Assembly (NCBI RefSeq): GCF_031877795.1
Contig: NC_133942.1
Span: forward strand, 4,278,001 to 4,342,000
Direction of reading: 5' to 3'
DNA: 64,000 nt
From: Strix aluco
Lineage: Eukaryota > Chordata > Aves > Strigiformes > Strigidae
The translations under genes and the position numbers were made by a program. Of the stretch, positions 30,381-41,500 are shown one piece after another. The notes below the pieces were generated by a model that was not told where the DNA came from, did no database searches, and was given only the letters and a program-made list of their open reading frames with translations. How positions within the stretch are numbered: the first letter of the stretch is position 1; the number at the start of each line of letters is the position of its first letter.

Positions 30381-33300
30381 ATGTCTGCGTCACCAGCGGG
30401 GTCGGTGGTGAGCGCCGGGCTGGATGATAGCCCCACGGGTAAGAGTGGTGTTCTGCTTGAGTGGGTGCGACACGGTGGGATTGCCGTTGCCGGTGGGGTC
30501 TTTCTCTGGGATGGCTGGGTCCCCATTGTGGTCATTCTCCAAGATGTTTGGGGGGGTCTTCATTATGGTTCTTCTCTGGGATACTCAGGGTCCCCATCAT
30601 GGTCCACCTCCAAGATGCCTGGGGTCCCCCATAATAGTTATTCTCCAAGATGCCCAAGGTCCTCAACACGGCCTTCTGGATGCCTTTGGTCCCCGTTATG
30701 GTCCTTTTCCAAGATACTTGGGGGTCCCCTATCATGATCCTTCTCCAAGATGCCCAGGGTCCCCATCACAGTCCTCCAGGATGGCTGAGGTCCCCATCGT
30801 GGTCCGTCGCCAAGACACCCAGAGTACCCATCATGGTTCTTCTCTGGGATGTTAGGGGTCCCCATCATGGTCCTTCTCCAGAATGGCTGGGGTCCCCATC
30901 ATGGTTCTTCTCCTGGATGCCCAGCGTCCCCACTGTGGTCCTTCTCCAAGACACCTGGGGTCGCCCTCGTGGTCCTCCAGGGTGGCTGGGGTCCCCATCG
31001 TGGTGCTTCTTTGGAATGCCTGGGGGTCCTCAGCTTGATAGCTTCTCCAAGATGCTGGCGGTCCCCATCATGGTCCTCCTCTGGTCTGGGGATGCCTGCA
31101 GTCCCCAGCCCCAACCCTCCTCAATGCCCTTGGTCCCCAGCCCTTCTCCAGGGTCACCATGCTCCCCTGCTGTGACCCTTCTCTGGGATGCTCATGGCCT
31201 CTTACTGGGATGCCCAGTGTCCCCAGCTGTGGTCCTTCTGCAGGACACCTCTGGTCCCTGGTTGTGTCTCTTCTCCGGGATGCCGCAGAGTCCCTCACTG
31301 GGACACCTGGTGTTCCCATCCCTAGGGATGCCATTTCATCCCCGCCTTTTTTTTTTAAAGTCCTATGAGAGGTCAACCTGCTGCATCCCAGGTGCTGAGG
31401 CATGGGGAGATGCTGAACCCCATGTGCAATCCCTGGAGTCCCTGAGGTGTCCCCATCCATGTGGGGGTGGGAGCCACCCCATCACCAGGATGTTGGGGGC
31501 ATCAGGGGCTGGTGGGAGGGACAAGGGACATCAGGGTGTCCCAAGTCACCCTGAATGTGGTGGCTCCACTCCCGCAGGGCTGAGCCCAGCCCCCGGCAAG
31601 GCGCTGAGCCCCGTGCTGCTGTGCAAGGTGTGTGGGGACACCAGCAGTGGGAAGCACTATGGCATCTATGCCTGCAACGGCTGCAGTGGCTTCTTCAAGC
31701 GCAGTGTCCGCAGGAAGCTCATCTACAGGTGGGAATGGGGGGTGGGGGGGTGGGGTGTCCCCTGGGGGCAGGGAGTGGGGGGGCAGGCAGCTGGCAGGGC
31801 AGGGACCTTCAGGATGGACACCCAGCGGGGCAGGGACTAGGAGGACAGATACCCAGTGGGGTAGGGACCCACGGGATAGACACCCAGTAGGGCAGGGACC
31901 CAGCAGATGGGCACCCAGAGGGACAAGGACCCAGGGGATGGGGACCCAGAGGGACAGGGACCCAGGGGATGGAGACCCAGCAGGGTAGGAACCCCAGGGC
32001 ATGGACACCCAGTAGGGGCATGGATCAGGGATACAGGCACCCAAGGGGGTAGGGACCAGGGGAACATGAACCCAGTGGGAGAGGGGCCCAGGGGATGGGG
32101 ACCCAGATGGGCAGGGTCCCAGCGGGAAGGACACCCAGCAGGGCAGGGACTAGGGGACAGGCAGCCAGTGGGGCAGGGACCCCAGGAGATGGACACCCAG
32201 TGGGATACGGACCAGGGGGACATGAACCCAGCAGGACAGGGAGCCAGGGGATGGGGCACCCAGCAGGGCAGGGACCCCAGGGGACAGACATCCAGTAGGG
32301 CAGGGACTAGGGGAACAGGTACCCAGTAGGGTAGGGTCCCACAGGATGGACACCCAGCAGGGCAGGGTCCCCAGGACATGGGCAACAAGTGGGGCAGGGA
32401 CCCAGGGGGACTTGAACCCAGCAGGGCAGGGACCAGGGGACAGGCACCTGACCGGGCAGGGGCCTGGAGGGGGTGGATTCAGGGCACCCTCATGGGGCCA
32501 GGACACCCATCAAGGCAGGGTATTCACTGTGGCAGGGCACCCTTGGAGGGGGGACAGGGCACCCACTGAGGACACGGTATTCATTGGAACAGGGCATCTG
32601 TTGGGGACAGGGTGGGCACCTACTGAGGGGGGACAAGACACCCAAAAAAGGACAAAGCACCCCCAGGACATGGCATCCAGGGGGGCAGGACACCCCTCGG
32701 GGGCAGGGCCAGGGCCAGGGGCCACCCCAGGGGCTGCAGCCGGGTGCCACCTCTCCCCATAGGTGCCAGGCGGGGACAGGGCTGTGCCCAGTGGACAAGG
32801 CGCACCGCAACCAGTGCCAGGCCTGCCGGCTCAAGAAGTGCCTGCAAGCCGGCATGAACAAGGACGGTGAGATGGGTGGGGGGGACACATGGTGATGGAT
32901 GGCGGGGGGGTGACAGCGGGGTGGCCGGTGCTGATGCCACCTTGTCCCTGCAGCCGTTCAGAACGAGCGCCAGCCCCGCAGCACAGCCCAGGTCCGGCTG
33001 GACAGCATCGAGCTGGACACTGAGCTGCCCCCCGAACACGTGGCCACCACCCGTGAGGTCCCCCCGACCCCCTGCCCGGCTCCCCGTGGTTCCGGTGCCA
33101 CTGTCGCTGTCACCCCGGGTCCCCAAGCACCCACGCCGCCCACCAATCATCGCTTCATGGCCAGCCTGATGACGGCTGAGACCTGCGCCAAGCTGGAGCC
33201 CGAGGACGGTGGGTGGCCACCGGTGGGGAGGGGATAGGCAAGGGGCTGTCCCCTCAGTGGGGTGACCACCAGCCTCCCCTTCTGTCCCTGCAGCCGATGA

Positions 33301-34338
33301 GACAGTGGACGTGACGGGCAGCGAGCCAGAGCGGGCAGCCGGCGAGTACCAGGTGGCACCATACCCAGCGGCGAGCCCCGAAAACGTCTATGAGACCTCG
33401 GCGCGTCTCCTCTTCATGGCTGTGAAATGGGCCAAAAATCTGCCCGTCTTCTCCAACCTGCCCTTCCGTGACCAGGTGGGGTTGGGGACACTCATGGGGC
33501 ATTGGGAACCCCCCTATGGGGCAACGGGGACCCCAAAAAATGTAGGCAACCAGTGCGATCAGGATGGCTGGAGCACCCCCACAACATTCACCGCATGGTC
33601 TTGGGGGTCCCCCCCCCGAAGATGTTCTTCAGCCCAACCAGCTGTGGTGGCTGCAGGTGCTGGAGGCTTTGGGGGTGACAGGGGTTTTGGGGCTCCCTCC
33701 CCCCTCTCCCCAGGTGATCCTGCTGGAGGAAGCATGGAGCGAGCTGTTCCTGCTCTGTGCCATCCAGTGGTCCATGCCCCTGGAGAGCTGCCCGCTGCTG
33801 GCTGTCCCCGAGCCGGCCACCGGCAAGCTGCTGCCGGCCACCCTGGACATCCGGGCGCTGCAGGAGACCCTCAGCCGCTTCAAGGCTTTGGCTGTTGACC
33901 CCACCGAATTCGCCTGCATGAAGGCTGTGGTGCTCTTCAAACCAGGTGAGTGGGCCCACCAGCACCCACTGCTGCCGGTCCCCATGTCCCCAACCCAACC
34001 TGTCACCCCCTTGTCCCTGCAGAGACCCGTGGCCTGAAGGACCCCGAGCAGGTGGAGAACTTGCAGGACCAGTCGCAGGTGATGCTGGGCCAGCACAACC
34101 GTTCTCACTACCCTGGGCAACCCGTCAGGTACTGCTGTCCCCACGTCCCCATGGGTGACACCAGGGGTGGGGACACCCACCCATGGCCACCGCTCTGTCC
34201 CCCAGGTTCGGGAAGTTGTTGCTGCTCCTCCCGGCGCTGCGCTTCATCTCCTCTGAGCGTGTGGAGCTGCTCTTCTTCCGCCGCACCATTGGTAACACCC
34301 CCATGGAGAAGCTGCTGTGCGACATGTTCAAGAACTGA
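30381..34338 (+). CDS. NR2E3: Photoreceptor-specific nuclear receptor, 8 exons, complete
   Basis: Orphan nuclear receptor that, with CRX and NRL, activates rod genes and represses cone genes in photoreceptor nuclei. Exons: 30381-30438, 31578-31728, 32763-32866, 32954-33208, 33294-33475, 33714-33945, 34023-34128, 34206-34338; 1,221 nt, 406 aa (human about 410). The start is the ATG of [20 protein letters not shown]; its splice phase joins exactly to the exon that begins the DNA-binding domain. The zinc-finger DNA-binding domain starts at Cys35 ([20 protein letters not shown]) and carries the family-specific P-box CNGCSG; the second finger ends around [10 protein letters not shown] Pro/Thr-rich hinge follows, then the ligand-binding domain from about residue 200 ([20 protein letters not shown]), ending in the conserved [11 protein letters not shown]. 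The second intron and 3' UTR are loaded with minisatellites. Confidence 0.97.
30500..31340. repeat. 30-45-bp minisatellite in NR2E3 intron 1
   Basis: Units close to GGGTCCCCATCATGGTCCTT followed by CTCCAAGATGCC repeat across most of intron 1. They create a long plus-strand open frame (30,650-31,840) that runs by chance into the true second exon. Confidence 0.9.
31790..32470. repeat. ACCCAGCAGGGCAGGGACC minisatellite in NR2E3 intron 2
   Basis: About 20-40-bp units around GGACACCCAGCAGGGCAGGG fill the intron between the two zinc-finger exons. A looser version (GGGCACCC.../GGACAGGG) continues to about 32,700. Confidence 0.9.
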
Positions 34339-34639
34339 ACCCCCTCACCCCAATGTCACCCGGCTTGTTTGTCACCTTGCTTTGGCACCCTGTCACCCCT
34401 ACCCAGGGTCTCCTCGCCCTGGGATGCTGCAGGGGGTGAAGGTGCCCGTGGTCCCGTCTCCAGGGTGGTGGCCAGGACTATGGGGTGGTGCTGGTAGCTG
34501 GGACATGGGAGCAGCTTCCCTGGGGATGTCCCCAGGTGAGTGCCAGATGCACCGGGAGCACCTCACTGGGGTGGGTGCCTCGATAGGTGCCACTGTCCCA
34601 AACGCTGGAGGAACCCACGGACACAGGCGAGGCGCCCTT

Positions 34640-34920
34640 GCTGGGGCACTGGCACCCATGGGGACCCACTGCCACCCAGGGGTGACACCAGCCTCGGGGT
34701 GACACCTGCCTGGGGATGATGCCAACCTGGGGCATGACACCAGCCCAGGGGTGACACAGGTCAAGGGTGATACCAGCCTGGGGGTGACACTGGCCACAGG
34801 GGTGATGCCATCCTGGGGTTGGCACTGGCCAGGGGTGACACAGGCCCAGGTGACCCCAGCCCGGGGGCATGACCCCAGTCCAGGGGTGACACTGGCTGGG
34901 GGGTGATGCCATCCCAGGGC
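34640..34920. repeat. GGGGTGACACCAGCCTGG minisatellite in NR2E3 3' UTR
   Basis: Roughly 18-25-bp units lie between the NR2E3 stop and its polyadenylation signal, and so are probably transcribed in the mRNA. Confidence 0.8.
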
Positions 34921-35082
34921 TGTGTGCCCCCTGCAGCCACAATCACTGCCCCTCACTCACAGGCCCCCCCCCCCCCCCCCCCCAGATGTCAGCTCCATGA
35001 TCCCAGGGGACACGCGGTGACAGAGCCTTGTCCCCGTGTCCTGGGAGATCCCAATCCCCCACCCCCCCGATTTTATACTCCG

Positions 35083-35088
35083 AATAAA
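35083..35088 (+). terminator. NR2E3: NR2E3 polyadenylation signal AATAAA
   Basis: AATAAA in the context CTCCGAATAAAGAGGGC, 745 bases beyond the NR2E3 stop, followed by a T/GT-rich stretch (CTCCTTGTGTCACTG). Confidence 0.75.
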
Positions 35089-35169
35089 GAGGGCTTTTGC
35101 AGACAGCCTCCTTGTGTCACTGACTCGGGGTCCCCATCCTCGGATGGGGGTGGCAGTGGGGGGGCACAG

Positions 35170-35465
35170 GCTGAATATTAATAATCTGAATATAAATAAA
35201 CTGAAAATAAATAAATAAGGTAACTGTACGTAAGATGAGTAGAAATAATAGGAATGAATTGGAATTAAAATTAATAGAAATAACGTGAATATAAATGAAA
35301 GGAAAATAATCTGAATATAAAGATATCAAAAATAAATTATCTGAATAATTTGAATAGAAATAATCTGAACATAATCTGACTATAAATGAGATGAAAATAG
35401 ATAATCTGAATAGAAATAATCTGTATCTAAATAAAAGGAATGAAATAATCTGAATGAATTAATCT
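35170..35465. repeat. ATAATCTGAATATAAATA minisatellite
   Basis: AT-rich array of units close to AATCTGAATAGAAATA, immediately after the NR2E3 polyadenylation signal and between the convergent gene ends. Confidence 0.85.
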
Positions 35466-35805
35466 GCACGGAAAGGAGCTGGAAGCACAGCCCCCGCCCC
35501 CAGGGAGCCGCCCGTACCCCCCCAGCATCAAACACAGCACCCAAGGCCAGGCGCTCCTCGTTACAGCTCTTTAATTAGCGCGGGGTCAGGGGTTTGCCAA
35601 GCCGCTTTGTACAGCCAGGGGAGGATCTGAGGAAAAATCCACAAATTGCACTTTATATATATATATATATACCACAGTCTGATGGCAGAAAGAAAAAATA
35701 CCCCCAAACCCCCTGAAAACCCAACAGTAATTTGGGGGTTCGAGAAGCGGCAGCGTCCCCCAGCTGCGGGGCATGAGAAATTCTTCGCCTTTGTAGAATT
35801 ACACT

Positions 35806-35811
35806 TTTATT
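35806..35811 (-). terminator. MYO9A: Distal MYO9A polyadenylation signal candidate
   Basis: TTTATT on the plus strand reads AATAAA on the minus strand, about 2.8 kb beyond the MYO9A stop. It is next to a 22-base plus-strand T run (35,812-35,834). A second minus-strand AATAAA lies at 37,639-37,644. Which one is used cannot be told from sequence. Confidence 0.4.
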
Positions 35812-36169
35812 TCTTTTTTTTTTTTTTTTTTTTTTCCTTTTTTAAACAATTTCTAGCGTGGCTGACACAGGATAATATATCCTCTTACAATACAGACTTT
35901 CTTTTTAATTTACACGCAGCAGACTTATAAATTACTTTAAAAAATTTCCATTAAAAATAATAATAATTAACAGCACGCAGCCCCTCTCCTTTCCAGTAGT
36001 AAGTACATTCATGCCGCTTCGGAAAACCCCATGTTTTGCCCCAAAATCCGGCCCTTTGTCAGAGCTGCGGGAGGTGCCAGGGGGATGCACTGGCTGGGGA
36101 CCCTGGAACACCCCATTGCTCCCCCGATTCCTGGGGGGGTCCAGTGCTGACTGCTAGCTCAGCTCCTGC

Positions 36170-36218
36170 TGGGATCTTATACATATATATGCATATATTT
36201 CTTTTGTATATTTTTTCT

Positions 36219-36253
<35 letters not shown>

Positions 36254-36870
36254 AATATATATATAAAGAAATATATTTTCTATATATATTCTATATATAT
36301 TTTATACAGTTATAGACATAAAGAAATAGAGAGAAAATATATAAACATATATTCTTTATATATGGTATATATATTTCTGATATATTTCTTTATATATAGA
36401 GAAATATACTCCATATAAAGAAATATATACATATAAAGAAACATATATTTCTTTATACATATAGAATACATAAAAAATATAAAGAAATATACATTCTTTA
36501 TATACAGTGTATTTCTTACGTATGTCTATATATAAATATATAAAGAAATATGTATTCTTTGTATATAGAATACATTATATATTTCTTTATATAGAAATAT
36601 ATTAAAATATATAAAGAAATATGTATTCTTTATATATAGTATATCCCATATATATTTCTTTATATATATAAGCATTATATATAAAAGAAATATAAAATAT
36701 ATAAAGAAACATTTATTCTTTATATACTTTTAGTTATACAGAGAATATATTTTTTATATTTTCTTTATATATAGAATATATATTATTTTAAATATATTTC
36801 CTTTATATATATATAAAAATATATATATATAAGGGAAATATATATCTCTCAAAAGAAATACACACACATA
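36170..36870. repeat. AT-rich microsatellite block with (AC)n
   Basis: About 700 bases of TATATAAAGAAATATA-type repeats with an (AC)n run at 36,231-36,252. Confidence 0.9.
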
Positions 36871-37638
36871 TATAGACACGTATTTGGAGGTGCTGCCTAA
36901 GCCAGACCCGCCGTCCCTGCTGCTCTTGTGCCACAAGGGCGAGAAAACTGAGGATGAGGAGGGAGCCCTTCCACCCACGCCCAGGGGCCTCCTTGCCTGG
37001 AGCCTGGCCACTTTGAGGGGAATTCCTGGGGTTTTAGATAAAGCGGCTCGAAAATGGCTAGTTTTGGCGCAGAGCACTGGGGATGCTCCTGTTACATCCA
37101 GCTCCGGGGAGGTTAGGGGTGACTCCCCAGAGCTTCCCCTTTGGTGGCCACCACCTGCCTTCCCAGCACATCCTGGCATCCCGGGTCAGTCCCCAAATCC
37201 TATTTTTCCCTCTGGGGATGGCAAAATCCCGTTTTCCCCCCCAATCATCCCCCCTGGGGGGTGATTGACTTGGTCTGGCTCCGCTCCCGGGATGCAGCGC
37301 CAAGGTGGATGTTGTTCCCGCACCCCCACTCTCCCTGCGGCACCTATCGCCTTCCCCCATTGAAAAAAGTTAAAAAAAAAAAAATTTAAAAACATAAAAC
37401 AAAATAAAAATAAAACCCCAATAAATAAACCATCCCTCAAAAGAAACAGCCCTGTGGGCAGGGGGAGAGGGGACCGAAGGGCAGCTTGGCTAAACCTGGG
37501 GATGCAGGGATGCCTGGGAAAACACAAAATGCTCAGGAAAATTCAATTTTTTGGTATTTTCCCCCTTTTCGTGGCATTTTGGGAAAGGACAAGCCTCCAC
37601 CTGCAATGCACAGCCCCTGTGAAAGGACAGATCCAGCC

Positions 37639-37644
37639 TTTATT
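37639..37644 (-). terminator. MYO9A: Proximal MYO9A polyadenylation signal candidate
   Basis: CCTTTATTGATC on the plus strand gives AATAAA on the minus strand, about 950 bases beyond the stop codon. Use of this site would leave the AT-microsatellite block out of the mRNA. Confidence 0.45.
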
Positions 37645-38596
37645 GATCTAATTAGCACTCCGGGGCTCCTAATTTCACCTTTCCAGAGGTTTTCCAGTGC
37701 CCAGAGTTTCTCCGGGCACCACCGAGGGTGATGATGACACAGGAAGGATTAAGAGCTGAGTCGTTACCTGCGTTGCTAATTAGTCCTATCATGGGCACTG
37801 CTTTTAAATCATGCTAATTATACCTCCAGGCATTCCTTGTTCAAAAATAAAACTCAATGTATAGAGCAAGGCGGTAGCGGCAAGTGATGGATGGTGACAC
37901 CGGTGGTGACACCGGCAGGACGGCTCAGCCTATCGCTTCCCTCCTCCTCGGCCAAAAAAATAATAATAATTATAAAAAAAAAAAAAGTTCTGTCTGGGGA
38001 AAAATATTAAAAAAAAATAATATATATATTTACAACAAACTCCAGTAACCGGCATATAAACAAATATAGCTTCAAGTAGTCCTTGATTATTATTATTATT
38101 TTTTAATACTGATGGTCTCCAAAAAGAGAGGAAAGGTGGTTAGGTCATGTTAAAAAAAAAAAAAAAAAAGGTGATTTTTTGGCAGATTTTAACGCTTTTC
38201 CATGCGCTTGGCATTGGCGTGGATGAGGTGGTTAAAGCACGGAGGGCTTGGCTGGCTGGAGTGGAGCCGGCGCCGGCTCAGGATGCTCCCACAGGATTTT
38301 TACGCTTGGTTTTCTCCTACCGACAGGCGACGGCAATTCGGCACGAGGATTTGGCGGCGTGATGCTCCGAGATGCAGGATGCTCTGAGGGGAAGGGCGCA
38401 GAAGCTGGCCAGTGCCCCTCCATCCCCGGTCCAACCCCCCCAACCCATTAAGGCCACCGTTAAAACCATCCCCCACCGGCCTTTTTAATTAAGAATTCAT
38501 CCTCCTGGCATTAACGAGGAAGCCATTGGGAGCACTGTCGGTGCTGGCGACAGGGAGGATGCTCCGGCGCGCGACGCAGCCCCGGGGTGGAGCATC

Positions 38597-41500
38597 TCAG
38601 ACCATGAACTCGTTGCTCCCCAGGAGGACGAGGGGTTGGGCAGTGGCGCAGTCGGCCTCGGGGTTTCGCTTGCGTCCCCCCCCCACCCCCCCATCTGGGG
38701 GCTCTTTGGTTTTTGGGGGGGAAGTTTTCACGCTCTTCAGTTTCTGTTTGCCTTTCTCCGGGTTGAACGTCCCGCGGGTGGTGAACTGAGGCCGGTCCTC
38801 AGGATAACGGAGAGGTCCCACGAAGCCCTCAGGGCTTGCCCGGGTTTCGGGGGGCTCGCCGGACCCCCCTGCTCGGTAGAAAGGCGATTTGGAGTACATC
38901 TGGAAGCGCTTCCGGGGCAGGTGGGGCAAGCAGGAGGTGGACGATTGGGAGGAGGAGGAGGAGGAGATGGAGGCATCGGCTGGGTCCGCCGGGTCTGGCC
39001 GCGTCCTGGGGTGCCTTCGCAGCCGGCTCGGCCCCTCCGCCTTGGCAGGGCGCAGGGAGGTAAGTGCTACGCTTCTCTCTAGGTGGGGGAAGGACGACCA
39101 GAGGATTAACACCCTGAAACCACCCAACACCTTGGTGCCGCTCCCCGGGGACATCCACCACTGAGGCAGGATGTTCCCAGCATCTCGCTGCAGGTAGCAT
39201 CACCCAGGATGACGTAGCAGCACTGGAGGAGCACTCACCCCCCCATCAAACCTTTGATGCTACAAACCACCTCCCCAGGCCCATGTGTTTTAACCCTTAA
39301 TTCCCCTCTTTACAACCATTTAAATTGCTATAGATCAAGAGCTATCAAAAAACCTGAGCAACCTGATGGAGTTGAAGATGTCCCTGCTCATTCCAGGGGG
39401 GTTGGACTAGATGATCTTTGAAGGTCCCTTCCAACCCAAACCATTCTATGATAAACCCAAGAACACCTGGATTTACCCGAACGATCGGAGATGGCTCCTT
39501 CGGAGTCAAAGTTCAAATTTTCAGAGCTGTCAGCAGTGCCGATGGAGGCTTCGGACTCGAGGGTTTCGTCATCGGAGGCGCGGGGCTCCAGTGTCAGCAT
39601 CTCAAATGTCAGCTCCTCCCTGCCGAAACCAACCCAGTGCCATTGACCCAACGGGACCAAAAAGGTGGGGAGGAGAAGAAAGGGATGCATGTACGCCAAG
39701 ATAACATGGAGGGATGGAGTCCTCCAGGTCACCCTGTGAGCAGCACATCAACGATGTGATGTCAAGCAACATCCACAGGTAACCTATAGCTGGGGGATGT
39801 GGATTAAACTCACTTTTCCTTCTGCAGGCTCTCAATCTGCTCAGTCAGCACCTTCTCCTCTTGCTGCATGGCCACTTGCTGCTGCTCCGTCACCTCCATC
39901 TCCATGGCTTCCTCGCTGCTCATGGTCTCCTCGGGGACATCCGTCACCGAGGGCAAGCGCACAGCAACGGGAGATGTCGGGCTGGGGTAGGCGCCGCGTC
40001 GCACACGTCCTTTGCCCTGAAGAGAGACAACGGTGTCACCACCACCAGCCAAGGTGATTTTGCAAACATCTCAGGTGCCAACCACACTGCTCTCCCAAGG
40101 AGTGAAGAAGATGGCCCTGGCCATCGGTGCTCAGTGCGCTGCTGGCGGTCGCACCCAGGACCCTCGAAAATCTCATCCCAGGCAGGGAGAGGTACCAGAA
40201 GGGCTCAACACGTTGGAGGGGGTGAGGATGGAGGTGGTGAGGATGGTGTTGATGGACCAGCTACCAGATGATGGGCCAGCTGATGGACCAAGCGCAACTT
40301 GGACTTCCAAGCAAGCCCGGCTGGTGGCAGGATGAGCTTCCGCAAAGCCCACAGCCCATGATGGGAAGCGTGATCTGTCAGGTGTTGCTGGCTTTGGGTG
40401 GGAGCATCACCAGGGCTTTGATTTCAGGGCACCTGGCTCCCGCTTTATCATTAGAGAGTGTCTTGCATCCTGCCCTCACCCACCCTTGGTATCTCCCGAG
40501 CATCACAAGGGTCTCCACTGACTCCTTTTGCAAATGGTAACTCACACCTAATCACACTGTCCATGCTCTGATATCATGTACAGGAGATCCAGAAACCAAG
40601 ACCACCTCCCATGGTCCATTATAAGACAATAGATGTTAATTTTTGTGCCTGCAGTCAAATAGGGAGATTTAATGCAGCTCTGAAGAACCACCTGGGTATT
40701 TTAATATTAAAACTGACACCGAAAAAGGACTCATATGGGGGTAGTACATATGGAGGAATATCATATATGCAGCTGTTTTAATCTTTTGAGGACCAGCTCT
40801 ACAGATCTACTCAACAGAGTGGAAATAAAAGATGGAGTTTTGGGTATGAGGGACACCATGGACATTAAAAAGCTTTTATCTTAACCGTTATCATAACCAG
40901 ACACATCTCATCTTCTAAATTCAGGATCCTGAACTAACCAGGATTTAGGAGATGTCAACAAGCCTGAGTCATGCCCATCACTTGCTGCCCTCCTCCTGAC
41001 AACCATCACCCAGGATGAACCTGCACCTCCTTGCGGTTGAAGAGTTTGTTGCAACACAGCTTTTCTCCCCATAAGTCTATTTAAACCCTGCAGCTGGGGC
41101 ATCCTAGGGTCTTCCTGATAACCCACGTGCCCAGAACAGGTTTGCAGGGTAAGGGAGCCTCCTTTTTTTCCTTTAGAAGTGAGATTTGCTCCATTTTACC
41201 CCTTTCATCTTTTAACATCAGAGACCTTTCTCTGGCAGCAAAGAACCCAGCGTTCTTCTGATGACACTTTCTCACGTGGGCTCCTGAGCTGAAGCGCAGC
41301 TACCTGAATCCTATTAGCCAAAACCCCTGAGATCCCAAAGATCCCACCGGCTTGTGGACTTAAGCCTCTGTGAAATGGCTTGCTTGCAAAACAGCATCAG
41401 GGGAGCAGAGCTCAAATTTTGCTCTTCTCCATCTCCTGACCCTCATGGATGCTGGAGGATAGGGAGAAGCATCATGGGCTGAACCTGGTAGGAGGGAAAC

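Larger units (their letters stand above)
35812..38596 (-). other. MYO9A: Probable MYO9A 3' UTR
   Basis: No gene other than the MYO9A 3' end is visible between its stop (38,597) and the distal AATAAA. A (TATA)n/(CA)n microsatellite block occupies 36,170-36,870. Unique sequence with several TAATTA-like words lies at 37,640-37,860, and A-rich runs at 37,960-38,170. The extent assumes use of the distal signal. Confidence 0.4.

Noticed and set aside
30650-31840. 396-codon plus-strand open frame ending in the NR2E3 zinc finger
   Set aside because: The first three quarters translate the intron-1 minisatellite. The real second exon starts at 31,578, and exon 1 (30,381-30,438) joins it in the correct phase.
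31830-32380. Overlapping Pro/Cys/Trp-rich minus-strand frames of up to 210 codons
   Set aside because: They are translations of the intron-2 minisatellite of NR2E3, open in several frames at once.
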